A stretch of DNA of 64,000 nt from JACDAN01 sp963721345 (GCA_963721345.1 CAVRIT010000001.1:1922001-1986000); one strand, 5' to 3'; shown: positions 43,666 through 52,893, counted from the stretch's first letter. Notes: generated by a model not told the origin, from the sequence alone. A program made the numbers and translations.

Positions 43666-44505
43666 ATGTCCGGCACGCTGCGTGTCGCCTGTGTCCAGCT
43701 CACGAGCCGGTCGGACAAGGCGGCAAATCTCGAGAAGACGGAAGCGCTCGTCGCGAAGGCGGCGGCGACGGGGGCCGACGTCGTCGTGCTGCCGGAGAAG
43801 TGGAACGCGATCGGCGACTCGGAGGTCCTGCACGCCGCGGCCGAGTCGCTCGACTCTGGCGAGTCGGTGGAGGCGATGGCGCGGTGGGCCAGGACGCACG
43901 CCATCACGCTCGTCGGCGGCTCGATCACCGAGCGGAGAGCGGGCCGCGAGAAGCTCTCGAACACGAGCATCGTCTTCGACCCCGACGGCTCGATCGCGGG
44001 TGTGTACCGGAAGATCCACCTGTTCGACGTCGAGGTGGGCGGGCACGTCTACCGGGAGTCGGACGCCGAAGAGCCGGGGGACGAGCCGGTCGTCGTCGAC
44101 ACCGAGGGATGGCGCACAGGACTGACCGTCTGTTACGACGTCCGCTTCCCCGAGCTCTACCGCATCCTCGCGCTGGAGGGCGCGGAGCTCGTGACCGTCC
44201 CGGCGCACTTCACGCTCTACACCGGCAAGGACCACTGGGAGCTGCTGCTGCGAGCCCGCGCGGTCGAGAACCAGTACTACGTCGCCGCCGCGGCGCAGAT
44301 CGGCGAGACGCTGCCGGGGCGGCTGAGCTACGGCCGTTCGCTGATCGCCGACCCCTGGGGCACGGTGATCGCGATGGCGCCGGACGAGGAGACCGTGATC
44401 GTCGCCGAGCTCGACCGGCGCCGCCTGGAGGAGGTGCGGGCGAAGCTCCCCTCGCTCGCCTCGAGGCAGGCATCCGCGTACCGCTGGCCAACTCCTGCGT
44501 CCTAG
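43666..44505 (+). CDS. Carbon-nitrogen hydrolase (nitrilase superfamily)
   Basis: Probable omega-amidase or deaminated-glutathione amidase type. ATG 43666 (MSGTLRVACVQLTSRSDKAA) fits the family N-terminus; an upstream start at 43630 would overlap the divergent gene. Catalytic triad: Glu in VVVLPEKWNAI, Lys in VYRKIHLFD and Cys in TVCYDVRFPELYR. 279 residues. HWELLLRARAVENQYYVAAA is also characteristic. Substrate not determinable from sequence. Five bases upstream of the HAD gene. Confidence 0.92.
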   Translation: MSGTLRVACVQLTSRSDKAANLEKTEALVAKAAATGADVVVLPEKWNAIGDSEVLHAAAESLDSGESVEAMARWARTHAITLVGGSITERRAGREKLSNTSIVFDPDGSIAGVYRKIHLFDVEVGGHVYRESDAEEPGDEPVVVDTEGWRTGLTVCYDVRFPELYRILALEGAELVTVPAHFTLYTGKDHWELLLRARAVENQYYVAAAAQIGETLPGRLSYGRSLIADPWGTVIAMAPDEETVIVAELDRRRLEEVRAKLPSLASRQASAYRWPTPAS

Positions 44506-44509
44506 GGCT

Positions 44510-45211
44510 ATGGACATCCAGGCGGTTCTCTTCGACCTCGACTTCACGCTGGCCAAACCCGGGCCGGACCTCGGGCCGGAGGGCTACCAGCGGCTCGGGC
44601 GGCGGTTCGGGCTCGACCTCGACCCGACGCTGTACGCGCAGTCCCGCGCGAAAGCGGTCGAGGGGCTCCGGAAGCACCCGGACTTCCGGCACGACGAGGA
44701 GATCTGGGTCGCCTTCACCGAGCGGATCATCCGCGGCATGGGCGGCGACTCGGAGCGCGCGTACGAATGCGCCGTCCAGATGACCCAGGCGTGGGAGCAC
44801 GCGCACAACTTCGACATCTACGAGGACGTGCTGCCGGTGCTCGCGGAGCTGCGCCGGCATGGGCTGAAGCTCGGGCTGGTCTCGAACACCGGCCGCGACG
44901 TCCACAACTTCCTCGCGCACCACAGCCTCGACGTCGACGCCGCGCTCTCGTCGCGGGTTCACGGGAAGGTGAAGCCGCACCCCACGATCTTCCAGGCCGT
45001 GCTCGACAGCCTCGGCGTGCAGGCCGAGCGGGCCGTCATGGTCGGAGACTCGCCCGAGGACGACCTCGAGGGCGCCCGCGGGCTGGGCCTGACGGCGTTC
45101 CTGGTCGACCGGGAGGGCCTCTACCCGGACCGGGACGACCGGCTGCCCGACCTCTTCGCGCTGCCGGCGGCGATCGGCCTCAGCAGTACGCCGTCTCCGG
45201 GCAGCGCCTGA
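44510..45211 (+). CDS. HAD-superfamily hydrolase
   Basis: Phosphatase-type HAD enzyme, 233 residues. Motif I is LFDLDFTLAKPG (nucleophile first Asp), motif II LGLVSNTGRD, motif III Lys in GKVKPHPTIF, motif IV VMVGDSPEDDLEGAR. A helical cap of about 80 residues follows motif I. Substrate unknown. It probably shares a transcript with the nitrilase gene. The 3' end overlaps the convergent lysyl-oxidase fusion gene by 32 bp. Confidence 0.92.
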   Translation: MDIQAVLFDLDFTLAKPGPDLGPEGYQRLGRRFGLDLDPTLYAQSRAKAVEGLRKHPDFRHDEEIWVAFTERIIRGMGGDSERAYECAVQMTQAWEHAHNFDIYEDVLPVLAELRRHGLKLGLVSNTGRDVHNFLAHHSLDVDAALSSRVHGKVKPHPTIFQAVLDSLGVQAERAVMVGDSPEDDLEGARGLGLTAFLVDREGLYPDRDDRLPDLFALPAAIGLSSTPSPGSA

Positions 45212-46709
45212 GGACGCGAACCGACGGCGCCTTGCGCGGCCCGTGGGGCCACGCGATCCGGATCCGGACCGACGCCGCGTTGTTCTCGTAGCGGAGCTCG
45301 CTGATCCGGAGATCGACGTTCACGCGGTTGACGAGGACGTACCCGCCTGCGGGCACGCGTGTGATGTCGAGGTTCTGGCCGTCGAGCCGCGAGTGGTAGC
45401 GGTCGGAATAGCCCACCGACGTCCCCCCGTCGACGGCGTTGCTCCCCGGCTCGTAGAGGTTGCAGTAGCCGCGGTAGACGGGTGACGGGATCCGCCCCAC
45501 GATCTTCCCTGGGGCGACGCCGTAGCGGTCGCCGATGCAGAAGCCGCTCTTCCGGTCGCGGACGACGACGGCGCCGTCGGGCGTGCGCAGCTCGTACCGC
45601 TGGTAGTGGAGCAGGTGCCAGTGCGAGTGGTCCGGCGACCGGTTGTATACCCACCGCCCGATCTCGGGGTTCGTCCGGAGTTTGCCGTTGCTCAGGCGGA
45701 CGCGCTGATTGCCGCGCATCGGCTCGCCGGCGCGAGCCCGCCGGCCGTTGACGATCAGCGGCCCGAGACCGACGTTGTCGGCGGCCGACGTGAACCAGAG
45801 GCGGAACCCTCGCGCCGAGGGACGCACGTCGAGATCGCCGGGCGGCTGCTGGTCGAGGTCGGGCGCGATCTCGATCACCTGCGGGCTCGGCCGCGGCGCC
45901 GGGTCGACGGCCACCGGCCCAGTCGGCACGAGCACGGCCGTGCCGCCTGCGACTGGGATGCGCCAGAGCGCCTCGACGGCGTTGCGGTCGCTCGTGAACA
46001 CGACGCTCCGCCCATCGGGCGTGAACGCAGGCGAAGCGTCGGCTGCTGGATCCTGGGTCAGCCGTGTGATGTGACGGGTTCGCAGGTCGAGGACGTGGAC
46101 GTCTGAACCGCCCGGCTCCTCCGAGACGAACGCGAGACGCCGGCCGTCGGGCGACCAGTCCGGCGCGCCCTCGGGCGCCGGCGTCTGCGTGAGCTGCTGA
46201 GGACGGCCACCTCCTGCCGGGACGGCGTAGAGGTCGTTGCCGTTCGTGTACGCGATCCGCCGGCCGCCCGGCGACCAGGTGGGCTCCCACCCCGCGGCGA
46301 GCCGGCGCTCGGCTCCGCCGTCCGCGCGTACCGCGACGATCGCGCCGTTGCGCTCCACGACAAGGCGCCGTCCATCGGGCGCCCAGCTCGGCGAGGTCTC
46401 GTCGACGTCGGTCGTCCGCGTGACCTGACCACGGTTCTTGCCGTCTGCGTCGACGACGTAGAGGTCGTTCGCGCCGCCCGAGCCCGCCGCCACGTAGGCG
46501 AGCCGGCGGCCGTCCGGCGACCACGCGGGCTCGGCCGCGTCGGCTACGAGCAGGTGAGCGCCGCTCGAGCTCAGCAGGTAGACGCCCTCACCGCCGATCG
46601 ACGTGCGGGCGAAGGCGAGCGTCGCCGCCGGGCCCCGCTGTGCAGCCTTTGCGCAGACTCCCACGCCAAGGGCGAGCGCGAGGATCGCCAAGGCGGCTCG
46701 AAGCTTCAT
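45180..46709 (-). CDS. Secreted TolB-like beta-propeller fused to a lysyl-oxidase domain
   Basis: 509 residues from ATG 46709, chosen because a signal peptide starts there (MKLRAALAILALALGVGVCA). Residues about 35-270 hold five to six TolB/PD40 blades (WSPDGRRLAYV, WAPDGRRLVVE, WSPGGRRIAYT, WSPDGRRLAFV, FTPDGRSVVFT). The C-terminal 200 residues match lysyl oxidase: copper site HSHWH (about residue 358), the Lys of RKSGFCIGDR (about 386) and the Tyr of SVGYSDRYHSRLDGQ (about 436), which together form the quinone cofactor in animal LOX. LDITRVPAGGYVL and LRYENNAASVRIRI also match. Predicted copper amine oxidase acting on lysines of extracellular proteins; substrate unknown. Confidence 0.88.
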   Translation of the reverse strand: MKLRAALAILALALGVGVCAKAAQRGPAATLAFARTSIGGEGVYLLSSSGAHLLVADAAEPAWSPDGRRLAYVAAGSGGANDLYVVDADGKNRGQVTRTTDVDETSPSWAPDGRRLVVERNGAIVAVRADGGAERRLAAGWEPTWSPGGRRIAYTNGNDLYAVPAGGGRPQQLTQTPAPEGAPDWSPDGRRLAFVSEEPGGSDVHVLDLRTRHITRLTQDPAADASPAFTPDGRSVVFTSDRNAVEALWRIPVAGGTAVLVPTGPVAVDPAPRPSPQVIEIAPDLDQQPPGDLDVRPSARGFRLWFTSAADNVGLGPLIVNGRRARAGEPMRGNQRVRLSNGKLRTNPEIGRWVYNRSPDHSHWHLLHYQRYELRTPDGAVVVRDRKSGFCIGDRYGVAPGKIVGRIPSPVYRGYCNLYEPGSNAVDGGTSVGYSDRYHSRLDGQNLDITRVPAGGYVLVNRVNVDLRISELRYENNAASVRIRIAWPHGPRKAPSVRVLRRCPETAYC

Positions 46710-47608
46710 CGTGTCTCTCCGAACTCGCTTGCCCCCTCGCTGAGCGTTGCGACGGGCCCGACGCAGACGTCCTCGTCCTCGAAGAGCTCGAGCCACTCGC
46801 CGAGCGGCCGCGTCGCGAACCGTGCGCCGAGCGCCACGGCGATCTCGCCCTGAGCGTCCGGGTCGTACTGCCGCGCCGCGAGCTCGTCGAGGCCGAGCAG
46901 CTCGCACAGGCGCCGGAAGAACTTCGCTTCCAGAGCGGCCACCGTCAGCTGACGGCCGTCAGAGGTGGGGTAGATCGCATACGAGGCGAGCCCGCCCGTC
47001 AGCAACCGCTCGATCGGCTCGCCGCCGAGGCGGTGGGCCGCGAAGCGGTGCGAGCCATGCGTCATCGAGACGACCACGTGGCCGCCCCGTCCTGTCCGTT
47101 GCCGGGCGAGCAAGCCCGCAAGTATCCGGTTCACGGCGGCTAGCGCACCCGCCGCGAGATCAGCGACCTGAACCGGCGGAAGCGCCGGAGTGGTATCGGC
47201 GAGCACGCCGGCCCAGCCGAGGTAGTTCAGGTCGTGCCCCGCGCGCTGCTCGTGCCGTCCGCCGATCCCGAACCCGGTGATGGAGCAGTAGACGACGCTC
47301 TCGGGGACGTCTTCCGGGCCAACTCCCAGTCGCGCGGCGACTCCGGGGCGGAAGCCTTCGACCACAACGTCTGCCTGGGCGCACAGCTCTCGCGCCCGCT
47401 GCGGCTCGGTCTTCAGGTCGCACCTGACGATCTCCTTGCCGGCGTTCAGCGCCTCGTACCAGGCCGGCGCCGTCTGGATCATCGGATCGCCGTCGGGGGG
47501 CTCGACGCGGACGACGCGCGCACCGAGCTCGAGGAGCTCGCGGCTCGCGAACGGCCCCGGCAGGTACCGCGTCAGGTCGACGACGAGCGTTCCGTCCAGC
47601 GGCGTCAC
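46706..47608 (-). CDS. CoA-transferase family III (CaiB/BaiF type)
   Basis: Moves CoA between carboxylic acids. 300 residues, shorter than the usual 380-420, GTG 47608. LDGTLVVDLTRYLPGPFASR opens the Rossmann part. The catalytic Asp is in AGHDLNYLGWAG. ADVVVEGFRPGVAARLGVGP and the C-terminal domain are recognisable. It lies 6 bp after an acyl-CoA dehydrogenase gene on the same strand, suggesting a shared catabolic route. The stop overlaps the lysyl-oxidase fusion start by 4 bp. Confidence 0.9.
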   Translation of the reverse strand: MTPLDGTLVVDLTRYLPGPFASRELLELGARVVRVEPPDGDPMIQTAPAWYEALNAGKEIVRCDLKTEPQRARELCAQADVVVEGFRPGVAARLGVGPEDVPESVVYCSITGFGIGGRHEQRAGHDLNYLGWAGVLADTTPALPPVQVADLAAGALAAVNRILAGLLARQRTGRGGHVVVSMTHGSHRFAAHRLGGEPIERLLTGGLASYAIYPTSDGRQLTVAALEAKFFRRLCELLGLDELAARQYDPDAQGEIAVALGARFATRPLGEWLELFEDEDVCVGPVATLSEGASEFGETR

Positions 47609-47614
47609 GGGCCG

Positions 47615-48859
47615 CTACGCGCCGGTGGCGACGGCGGTACGCTCGGCGGCCGCGACGGCCAGCGCCGGCCCCCACGAGGCGATCGGGGAGACGTCGGCGC
47701 CGCGTCCGTTCAGCTGGCGGTAGCCGAGCGCGTGCTCGGCTTGCATCATCTTGTGGATCTGCGTCGTGCCCTCGTAGATGATCGGCGCCCGCGCGTTGCG
47801 GAAGTACCGCTCGATGCCGTACTCCGCCGAGTAGCCGTACGAGCCGTGCACCTGGATCGCGAGGTGCGCCGCGCGGAACGCCGACTCCGTCGCGTGCCAC
47901 TTCGCGAGCGAGGTCTCGCGGGTGTTTCGCTTGCCCTCGTCCTTCATCCACGCGGCCTGCATCACGAGCAGCTTCGACGTCTCGTACCCGAGCACCATGT
48001 CCGCGATCATGTCCTGGACGAACTGGTACTTGCCGATCGGCTGCCCGAACGTCTCCCGCTCCCGTGCGTACTCCACCGACCGCTCGAGGCAGGCGCGGAC
48101 CACGCCGCACGCACCCGCGGCGACGGTGAAGCGGCCCTGGTCGAGGCCGTACATTGCGATCTCGAAGCCCTGCCCCTCCTCGCCGACGAGGTTCTCCGCC
48201 GGCACCTCGACGTTCTCGAAGAAGAGCTCGCCGGTCGACCCTGCCCAGATGCCGAGCTTGTTCTCGGTCTCGCGTGTCGTCACGCCGGGCCAGTCGCGCT
48301 CGACGACGAAGGCCGAGATGCCCTTGTGCTTCGCCGAGGGGTCGGTCTTCGCGAAGACGAGCTGGTGGTCGGCGACCGTGGCGTAGGAGATCCAGTTCTT
48401 CTGGCCGTTCAGCACGTAGGTGTCGCCCTCGCGGCGCGCCGTCGTCAGCATCGCCGCGACGTCCGAACCCGCGGCCGGCTCTGTCAGCCCGAAGCACGCG
48501 AGCTTCTCGCCCCGCGCCTGCGGGACGAGGTAGCGCTGCTTCTGCTCCTCGGACCCGTACCTGAGCAGCGAGAGCGAGTTCAGTCCGACGTGGACCGAGA
48601 TCAGCGTCCGGAAGGCCGCCTCACCGCGCTCGATCTCCTCGCAGACGAGCGCTTCGGAGACGAAATCCATGCCGGCGCCGCCGTACTCCTCCGGAATGAC
48701 GATGCCCAGGATGCCGAGCTCCGCCATGCCCTCGATCGCTGACATGTCCAGCTTGTGCTCGATGTCGTTCTCGATCGCGTTGGGGAGGACGCGCTCGTCC
48801 ACGAACGACCGGACGGTGTCCTGAATCAGCCGCTGCTCGTCGGTGAGGCCGAAATCCAT
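47615..48859 (-). CDS. Acyl-CoA dehydrogenase
   Basis: FAD flavoprotein that introduces the alpha-beta double bond in acyl-CoA. ATG 48859 (MDFGLTDEQRLIQDTVRSFV) is chosen; the in-frame TTG at 48916 would place the operator palindrome inside the gene. 414 residues. FAD and substrate motifs ACFGLTEPAAGSDVAAM and YVLNGQKNWISYATVAD are present, with catalytic Glu in PIIYEGTTQIHKMM. Operon with the CoA-transferase gene. Divergent from a second acyl-CoA dehydrogenase gene. Confidence 0.93.
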   Translation of the reverse strand: MDFGLTDEQRLIQDTVRSFVDERVLPNAIENDIEHKLDMSAIEGMAELGILGIVIPEEYGGAGMDFVSEALVCEEIERGEAAFRTLISVHVGLNSLSLLRYGSEEQKQRYLVPQARGEKLACFGLTEPAAGSDVAAMLTTARREGDTYVLNGQKNWISYATVADHQLVFAKTDPSAKHKGISAFVVERDWPGVTTRETENKLGIWAGSTGELFFENVEVPAENLVGEEGQGFEIAMYGLDQGRFTVAAGACGVVRACLERSVEYARERETFGQPIGKYQFVQDMIADMVLGYETSKLLVMQAAWMKDEGKRNTRETSLAKWHATESAFRAAHLAIQVHGSYGYSAEYGIERYFRNARAPIIYEGTTQIHKMMQAEHALGYRQLNGRGADVSPIASWGPALAVAAAERTAVATGA

Positions 48860-48900
48860 TCGGCGCGGAGTGTACGGATAGCGCGAAGCCGGGTAAGTTA

Positions 48901-48916
48901 TTGACTGACGAGTCAA
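48901..48916. promoter_or_regulatory. TetR-like operator between two acyl-CoA dehydrogenase genes
   Basis: TTGACT-GACG-AGTCAA, a 16-bp inverted repeat in the 79-bp gap between divergent acyl-CoA dehydrogenase genes. Such palindromes in front of fatty-acid degradation genes are commonly bound by TetR-family, acyl-CoA-responsive repressors. TTGACT also resembles a -35 box, so binding would block the promoter. No regulator gene is nearby. Confidence 0.55.
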
Positions 48917-48938
48917 TCAACTTTCTGGCGAGGCGGAA

Positions 48939-50129
48939 ATGACGGCGATCGAAGAGCTTCCGGCGGCAACCACGGGCACAGGTGTTTCCTTCGAGCTGAG
49001 CGACGAGCAGCGGGAGCTGCGACTGCTGGCGAGGGAGTTTGCGGAGAAGGAGATCCGGCCCAAGGCCGCCGAGTACGACGAGCACCAGACCCACCCGGCG
49101 GACGTCATCGCCAAGGCCCACGAGGTCGGCATGATGAACCCGCACATCCCGGAGGAGTACGGCGGGGTGGGCCTGCCGGGGTTCGACGGGATGCTCATCG
49201 GCGAGGAGCTCTCCTGGGGCTGCTCGGGCATCGCCGTCTCGATCGTCGCGAACACGCTCGGGTCGGCGCCTGTCGTCCTCTCGGGGAACGACGAGCAGAA
49301 GCGCCGGTGGCTGCCGCCGTTGATCGAGGAGCCGATCCTCTGTTCGTTCGGCCTCAGCGAGCCGAACGCCGGCTCTGACGTCTCGGGGATTCAGACGACG
49401 GCCGTCCGCCACGGCGACGAGTACGTCATCAACGGCTCCAAGATGTTCATCACGAACGCCGGCAAGGCGGACTGGCTCGTCGTCTTCGCCTCGACCGACA
49501 AGAGCAAGGGGCATCGCGGCCTCTCCGCGTTCGTCGTCCCGACCGACCTCGAGGGCGTCACGGTCGAGAAGCACCTCGACAAAATGGGGCAGCGCGCCAC
49601 CGACACCTCGGCGCTCGCCTTCCAGGACGTGAAGGTGCCGGTCGACTACCGGCTCGGCGAGGAGGGCGAGGGCTTCAAGATCGCGATGAAGACGCTCGAC
49701 TTCACGCGCCCGGGAACGGCGGCCGGCGCGGTCGGCTGCGCGCAGGCGGCGTACGAGTACGCGGTCGAGTACGCGAAGACGCGCGTCCAGTTCGGCCAGC
49801 CGATCGCCATGAACCAGGGCGTCAACTTCATGATCGCGGACATGGCGACCGAGATCGAGGCGGCGCGCCTGCTCGTGTGGCAGGCCGCGTGGCTGCAAGA
49901 CAACGGGAAGCGCGCGACGCTGCAGTCCTCGTTCGCGAAGCGCTTCGCCGCCGACACGGCGATGAAGGTGACGACCGACGCGGTCCAGGTGTACGGCGGC
50001 TACGGCTACATCAAGGAGTACCCGGTCGAGAAGCTCATGCGCGACGCGAAGCTGTTCCAGATCTACGAAGGCACCTCGCAGATCCAGCGGTTGGTCATCG
50101 CCCGCGAGATCTTCCTGCCGCGCGATTGA
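48939..50129 (+). CDS. Acyl-CoA dehydrogenase
   Basis: Second acyl-CoA dehydrogenase, 396 residues, ATG after GGCGGA. LREFAEKEIRPKAAEYD-like N-terminus (LLAREFAEKEIRPKAAEYDE). FAD-binding SFGLSEPNAGSDVSGIQTTA and MFITNAGKADWLVVFA; catalytic Glu in FQIYEGTSQIQRLVIA. It resembles short/medium-chain family members; chain-length preference cannot be read from sequence. The stop overlaps the SDR TTG start (TTGA), so the two should act in one pathway. Confidence 0.94.
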   Translation: MTAIEELPAATTGTGVSFELSDEQRELRLLAREFAEKEIRPKAAEYDEHQTHPADVIAKAHEVGMMNPHIPEEYGGVGLPGFDGMLIGEELSWGCSGIAVSIVANTLGSAPVVLSGNDEQKRRWLPPLIEEPILCSFGLSEPNAGSDVSGIQTTAVRHGDEYVINGSKMFITNAGKADWLVVFASTDKSKGHRGLSAFVVPTDLEGVTVEKHLDKMGQRATDTSALAFQDVKVPVDYRLGEEGEGFKIAMKTLDFTRPGTAAGAVGCAQAAYEYAVEYAKTRVQFGQPIAMNQGVNFMIADMATEIEAARLLVWQAAWLQDNGKRATLQSSFAKRFAADTAMKVTTDAVQVYGGYGYIKEYPVEKLMRDAKLFQIYEGTSQIQRLVIAREIFLPRD

Positions 50130-50960
50130 GCCTCGAGATCGACCTCAGCGGGCGCGTCGCGCTCGTCACCGGCGGGTCGCGGGGGCTCGGGCGCGCCGAT
50201 GCCCTGACCCTGGCGCGCGCCGGCGCCGACGTCGTGATCGCCGACATCCTCGTGGAGTCGGACGACTCGGGCGAGGCGGACCGCTACGGGCCACTCGCGC
50301 AGGCCGCCCGTGCTCAGGGGCTCGTGAAGACCGAGGCGACCGCCGCGGAGATCGAGTCGATGGGGCGCAGAGCGCTCGCGGTGCGCTGCGACGTCACCGA
50401 CTTCGACCAGGTCGCTGCAGCCGTCGAGCGTGCAGTCTCGGAGCTCGGATCGCTCGACATCCTCGTGAACAACGCAGGAACGCTCGACCACGTCGGCCAG
50501 CTCGAGAACCAGGTCCCGGAGCTGTGGGAGCGAGACCTCCGGGTCAACCTCACCGGCGCCTTCAACTGCAGCCGCGCTGCGTGGCCCCACATGAAGGAGC
50601 GGGGGGTGGGGGCGGATCGTGAACATGGCGTCCGTCGCCGGGACGCTCGGGGGCTTTGGTCAGGCGAGCTACTCGACGACCAAGGCCGGGCTGCTCGGCC
50701 TCACGAAGTCCCTTGCGCTCGAGGGGGCGCGGCACGGCATCACCGTCAACGCGATCGTTCCCGGGATCATCGGCACCGAGGCTTTCGCGTTCGGCAGCCA
50801 GGAGATGAACGAGCGGATGATCAAGCGCACCGCTCTTCGCCGCACGGGAGAGCCTCAGGACATCGCGAACGCGATCGCCTTCCTGTGTTCGGACCTCGCG
50901 TCGTACATCACCGGCGTCGGGCTCAACGTCTCGGGCGGAATCGAGCTGTTCACTTTCTGA
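50126..50960 (+). CDS. Short-chain dehydrogenase/reductase, apparent frameshift in a G run at 50601-50606
   Basis: NAD(P)-dependent SDR, probably a 3-hydroxyacyl-CoA dehydrogenase given the upstream acyl-CoA dehydrogenase gene. TTG start overlapping the previous stop. N-terminal TGGSRGLG (cofactor), CDVTD, LVNNAG. After MKERG a run of six Gs at 50601-50606 has one G too many; removing it restores WGRIVNMASVAG and the catalytic YSTTK. The second frame runs to 50960 and ends with ITGVGLNVSGGIEL. Corrected length about 277 residues. A real frameshift mutation is possible but a sequence error is more likely. Confidence 0.88.
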
Positions 50961-51021
50961 CCGCTCCGTAAGGAAATCGAGAGACTTGGCCCGCCAGGGC
51001 CGTGGGTAGACTCAGTCGGCT

Positions 51022-52893
51022 TTGCACGCCGAGGCCGGGTCGAGGGCGGTGCATCTTCGCCGCAAGAGGGCTGCCCGCAGGCGGCTCGTCTTCCAGTGGT
51101 CCGTCGCAGGGGCGATCGCACTCGCAATCGGCACCCTCACGCTCAGCCTCGGCTTCGCCGGCTCGTCGAAGACGCTGCCGCCCGGCGCCACGATCGCGGG
51201 CGTCTCCGTCGAAGGACTGACGACGCGTGAGGCGATCTCCAAGCTCCAGCGGCGCTATGACGCGCTCCGCACGACTCCGGCCGTGTTCACGGCGGGACCG
51301 CGAGAGTGGCGGATCAGGCCCAACGTGATGATTCTCGAGGTCGACTGGGCAGCTGCGGTCGAGACCGCACGCCGCCAGGGCGACGGGATCGCGCCGGTGC
51401 GAGGGCTTCGCCGCCTAGGGTCGCGCTTCTTCGGCGCAGACGTCACTCCCCGCGCGAAGGTCTCGACCGCGATGCTCGCCCATCAGCTTGTCGTCCTGTC
51501 GCGCAAGATCGACCGGCGCGAGCGGGAAGCCTCGATCCGGCTGCGGGGGCTGCAGCCCGAGATCGTTCGCGGGGCGACCGGCCGGCGACTCGACCGAGAG
51601 GCAGCCGCCCGCACGCTCGTGGCCTCGCTTGTCACGCTCGACCGCACACCGACTGCCCTTCCGGTCCGGATCAGCCAGCCGGACGTGACCGCTGCGGAGC
51701 TCCAGCCGGCACTGGCGCAGGCCCGAGTCGCCGTGTCAGGCCCCGTGCGGCTCGCCCTCGGCCCGACCCGCTGGCGCCTGCCGCGCTGGCGCGTCGCGAA
51801 GATGCTCGTCCTCCCGAGGAACGGCCAGACGGAGCTCAGGATCGGCGGCGCCGGCGCGAACGAGTTCTTCGAGCGCTTCCGGAGTGCGGTCGACCACGAG
51901 CCCGTCGATGCGAGCTTCGTGGTCCTGTCGGGCGACCGCGTCGTCGTGCGCCCCGGGAAGCCCGGACGGCTGCTCGACGTAGGGGCGGCCGGCCGCGCGA
52001 TCCTGGCCGCTGCGCTCGACCCCACGAATCGCGTCGCGCGCCTGGTCGTCGAGGCTGCGCCACCCGAGCGGACGACGCGAGAGGCCCGCGCGATGGGGAT
52101 CACCGGGCGCGTGGCGGGCTACACGACCTACTACGGCGGGGAGCCGAACCGAATCCACAACGTCCAGCTCGTCGCGCGGCTCGTCGACGGAGCGCTGATC
52201 GCACCGGGGACGACGTTCTCCTTCAACGGGACGACGGGCGAGCGGTCCGCCGACCGCGGCTTCCGCGAGGCGCCGGTGATCATCAACGGAGAGCTCGAGA
52301 ACGGGATCGGCGGCGGCGTCTGCCAGGTCTCGACGACGGTCTTCAACGCCGCGTACGAGGCCGGTCTTCCGATCGAGACCCGAACGAACCACGCGCTGTA
52401 CATCTCGCACTACCCGCAGGGTCGTGACGCGACCGTCAACTACCCGGACATCGACCTCAAGTTCCGCAACGACACGGGCCGCTGGCTCTTGCTGCGGACG
52501 TTCGTGTCGACTTCGGCGCTCACCGTGAAGCTCTACGGGACGCCGCAGAACCGCCGCGTGGAGACGGAGACGGCGCCCCTCGAGGTCACGGGGCAGCCGG
52601 GCGTCAAGCGAGTGCCGGACCCCGGGATGTGGGCGGGCGAGCAAGTCGTCGAGGACGAGGGCGAGCCGGGGCGCAAGACAAGCGTCACGCGTCGCGTGTT
52701 CGCGCCGAACGGTGAACTCATGTCCGAGTCGACCTGGACGTCGTGGTACCGCTCGGAGCCGGACGTCGTGCGCTACGGGACGAAGCCGCGTCCGGCTGAG
52801 CCGCCGCCTCCGCCCGAGGAGGAGAAGAAGAAGCGGAAGCCGCCGCCCCCGCCGCCGGCGGGACCTACGCCGCCTCCGCCTCCGCCCGCCTGA
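51022..52893 (+). CDS. VanW-family membrane-anchored protein
   Basis: 623 residues from TTG 51022; GTG 51049 is an alternative with GAGGG upstream. A basic N-terminus (RRKRAARRR) precedes one membrane helix (AGAIALAIGTLTLSLGFAG). Residues about 50-350 contain putative peptidoglycan-binding (PG_binding_4-like) repeats. The VanW domain follows (FSFNGTTGERSADRGFREAP, GIGGGVCQVSTTVFNAAYEA). A G5-like region and a Pro/Lys-rich tail end the protein. VanW proteins occur in some vancomycin-resistance clusters but their biochemical role is unsettled. No van genes are nearby, so resistance is not implied. Confidence 0.9.
   Translation: MHAEAGSRAVHLRRKRAARRRLVFQWSVAGAIALAIGTLTLSLGFAGSSKTLPPGATIAGVSVEGLTTREAISKLQRRYDALRTTPAVFTAGPREWRIRPNVMILEVDWAAAVETARRQGDGIAPVRGLRRLGSRFFGADVTPRAKVSTAMLAHQLVVLSRKIDRREREASIRLRGLQPEIVRGATGRRLDREAAARTLVASLVTLDRTPTALPVRISQPDVTAAELQPALAQARVAVSGPVRLALGPTRWRLPRWRVAKMLVLPRNGQTELRIGGAGANEFFERFRSAVDHEPVDASFVVLSGDRVVVRPGKPGRLLDVGAAGRAILAAALDPTNRVARLVVEAAPPERTTREARAMGITGRVAGYTTYYGGEPNRIHNVQLVARLVDGALIAPGTTFSFNGTTGERSADRGFREAPVIINGELENGIGGGVCQVSTTVFNAAYEAGLPIETRTNHALYISHYPQGRDATVNYPDIDLKFRNDTGRWLLLRTFVSTSALTVKLYGTPQNRRVETETAPLEVTGQPGVKRVPDPGMWAGEQVVEDEGEPGRKTSVTRRVFAPNGELMSESTWTSWYRSEPDVVRYGTKPRPAEPPPPPEEEKKKRKPPPPPPAGPTPPPPPPA

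Noticed and set aside
51022..52893. Vancomycin-resistance locus because of VanW
   Set aside because: No vanH, vanA, vanX or sensor-regulator genes are nearby, and VanW-domain proteins are widespread without resistance.
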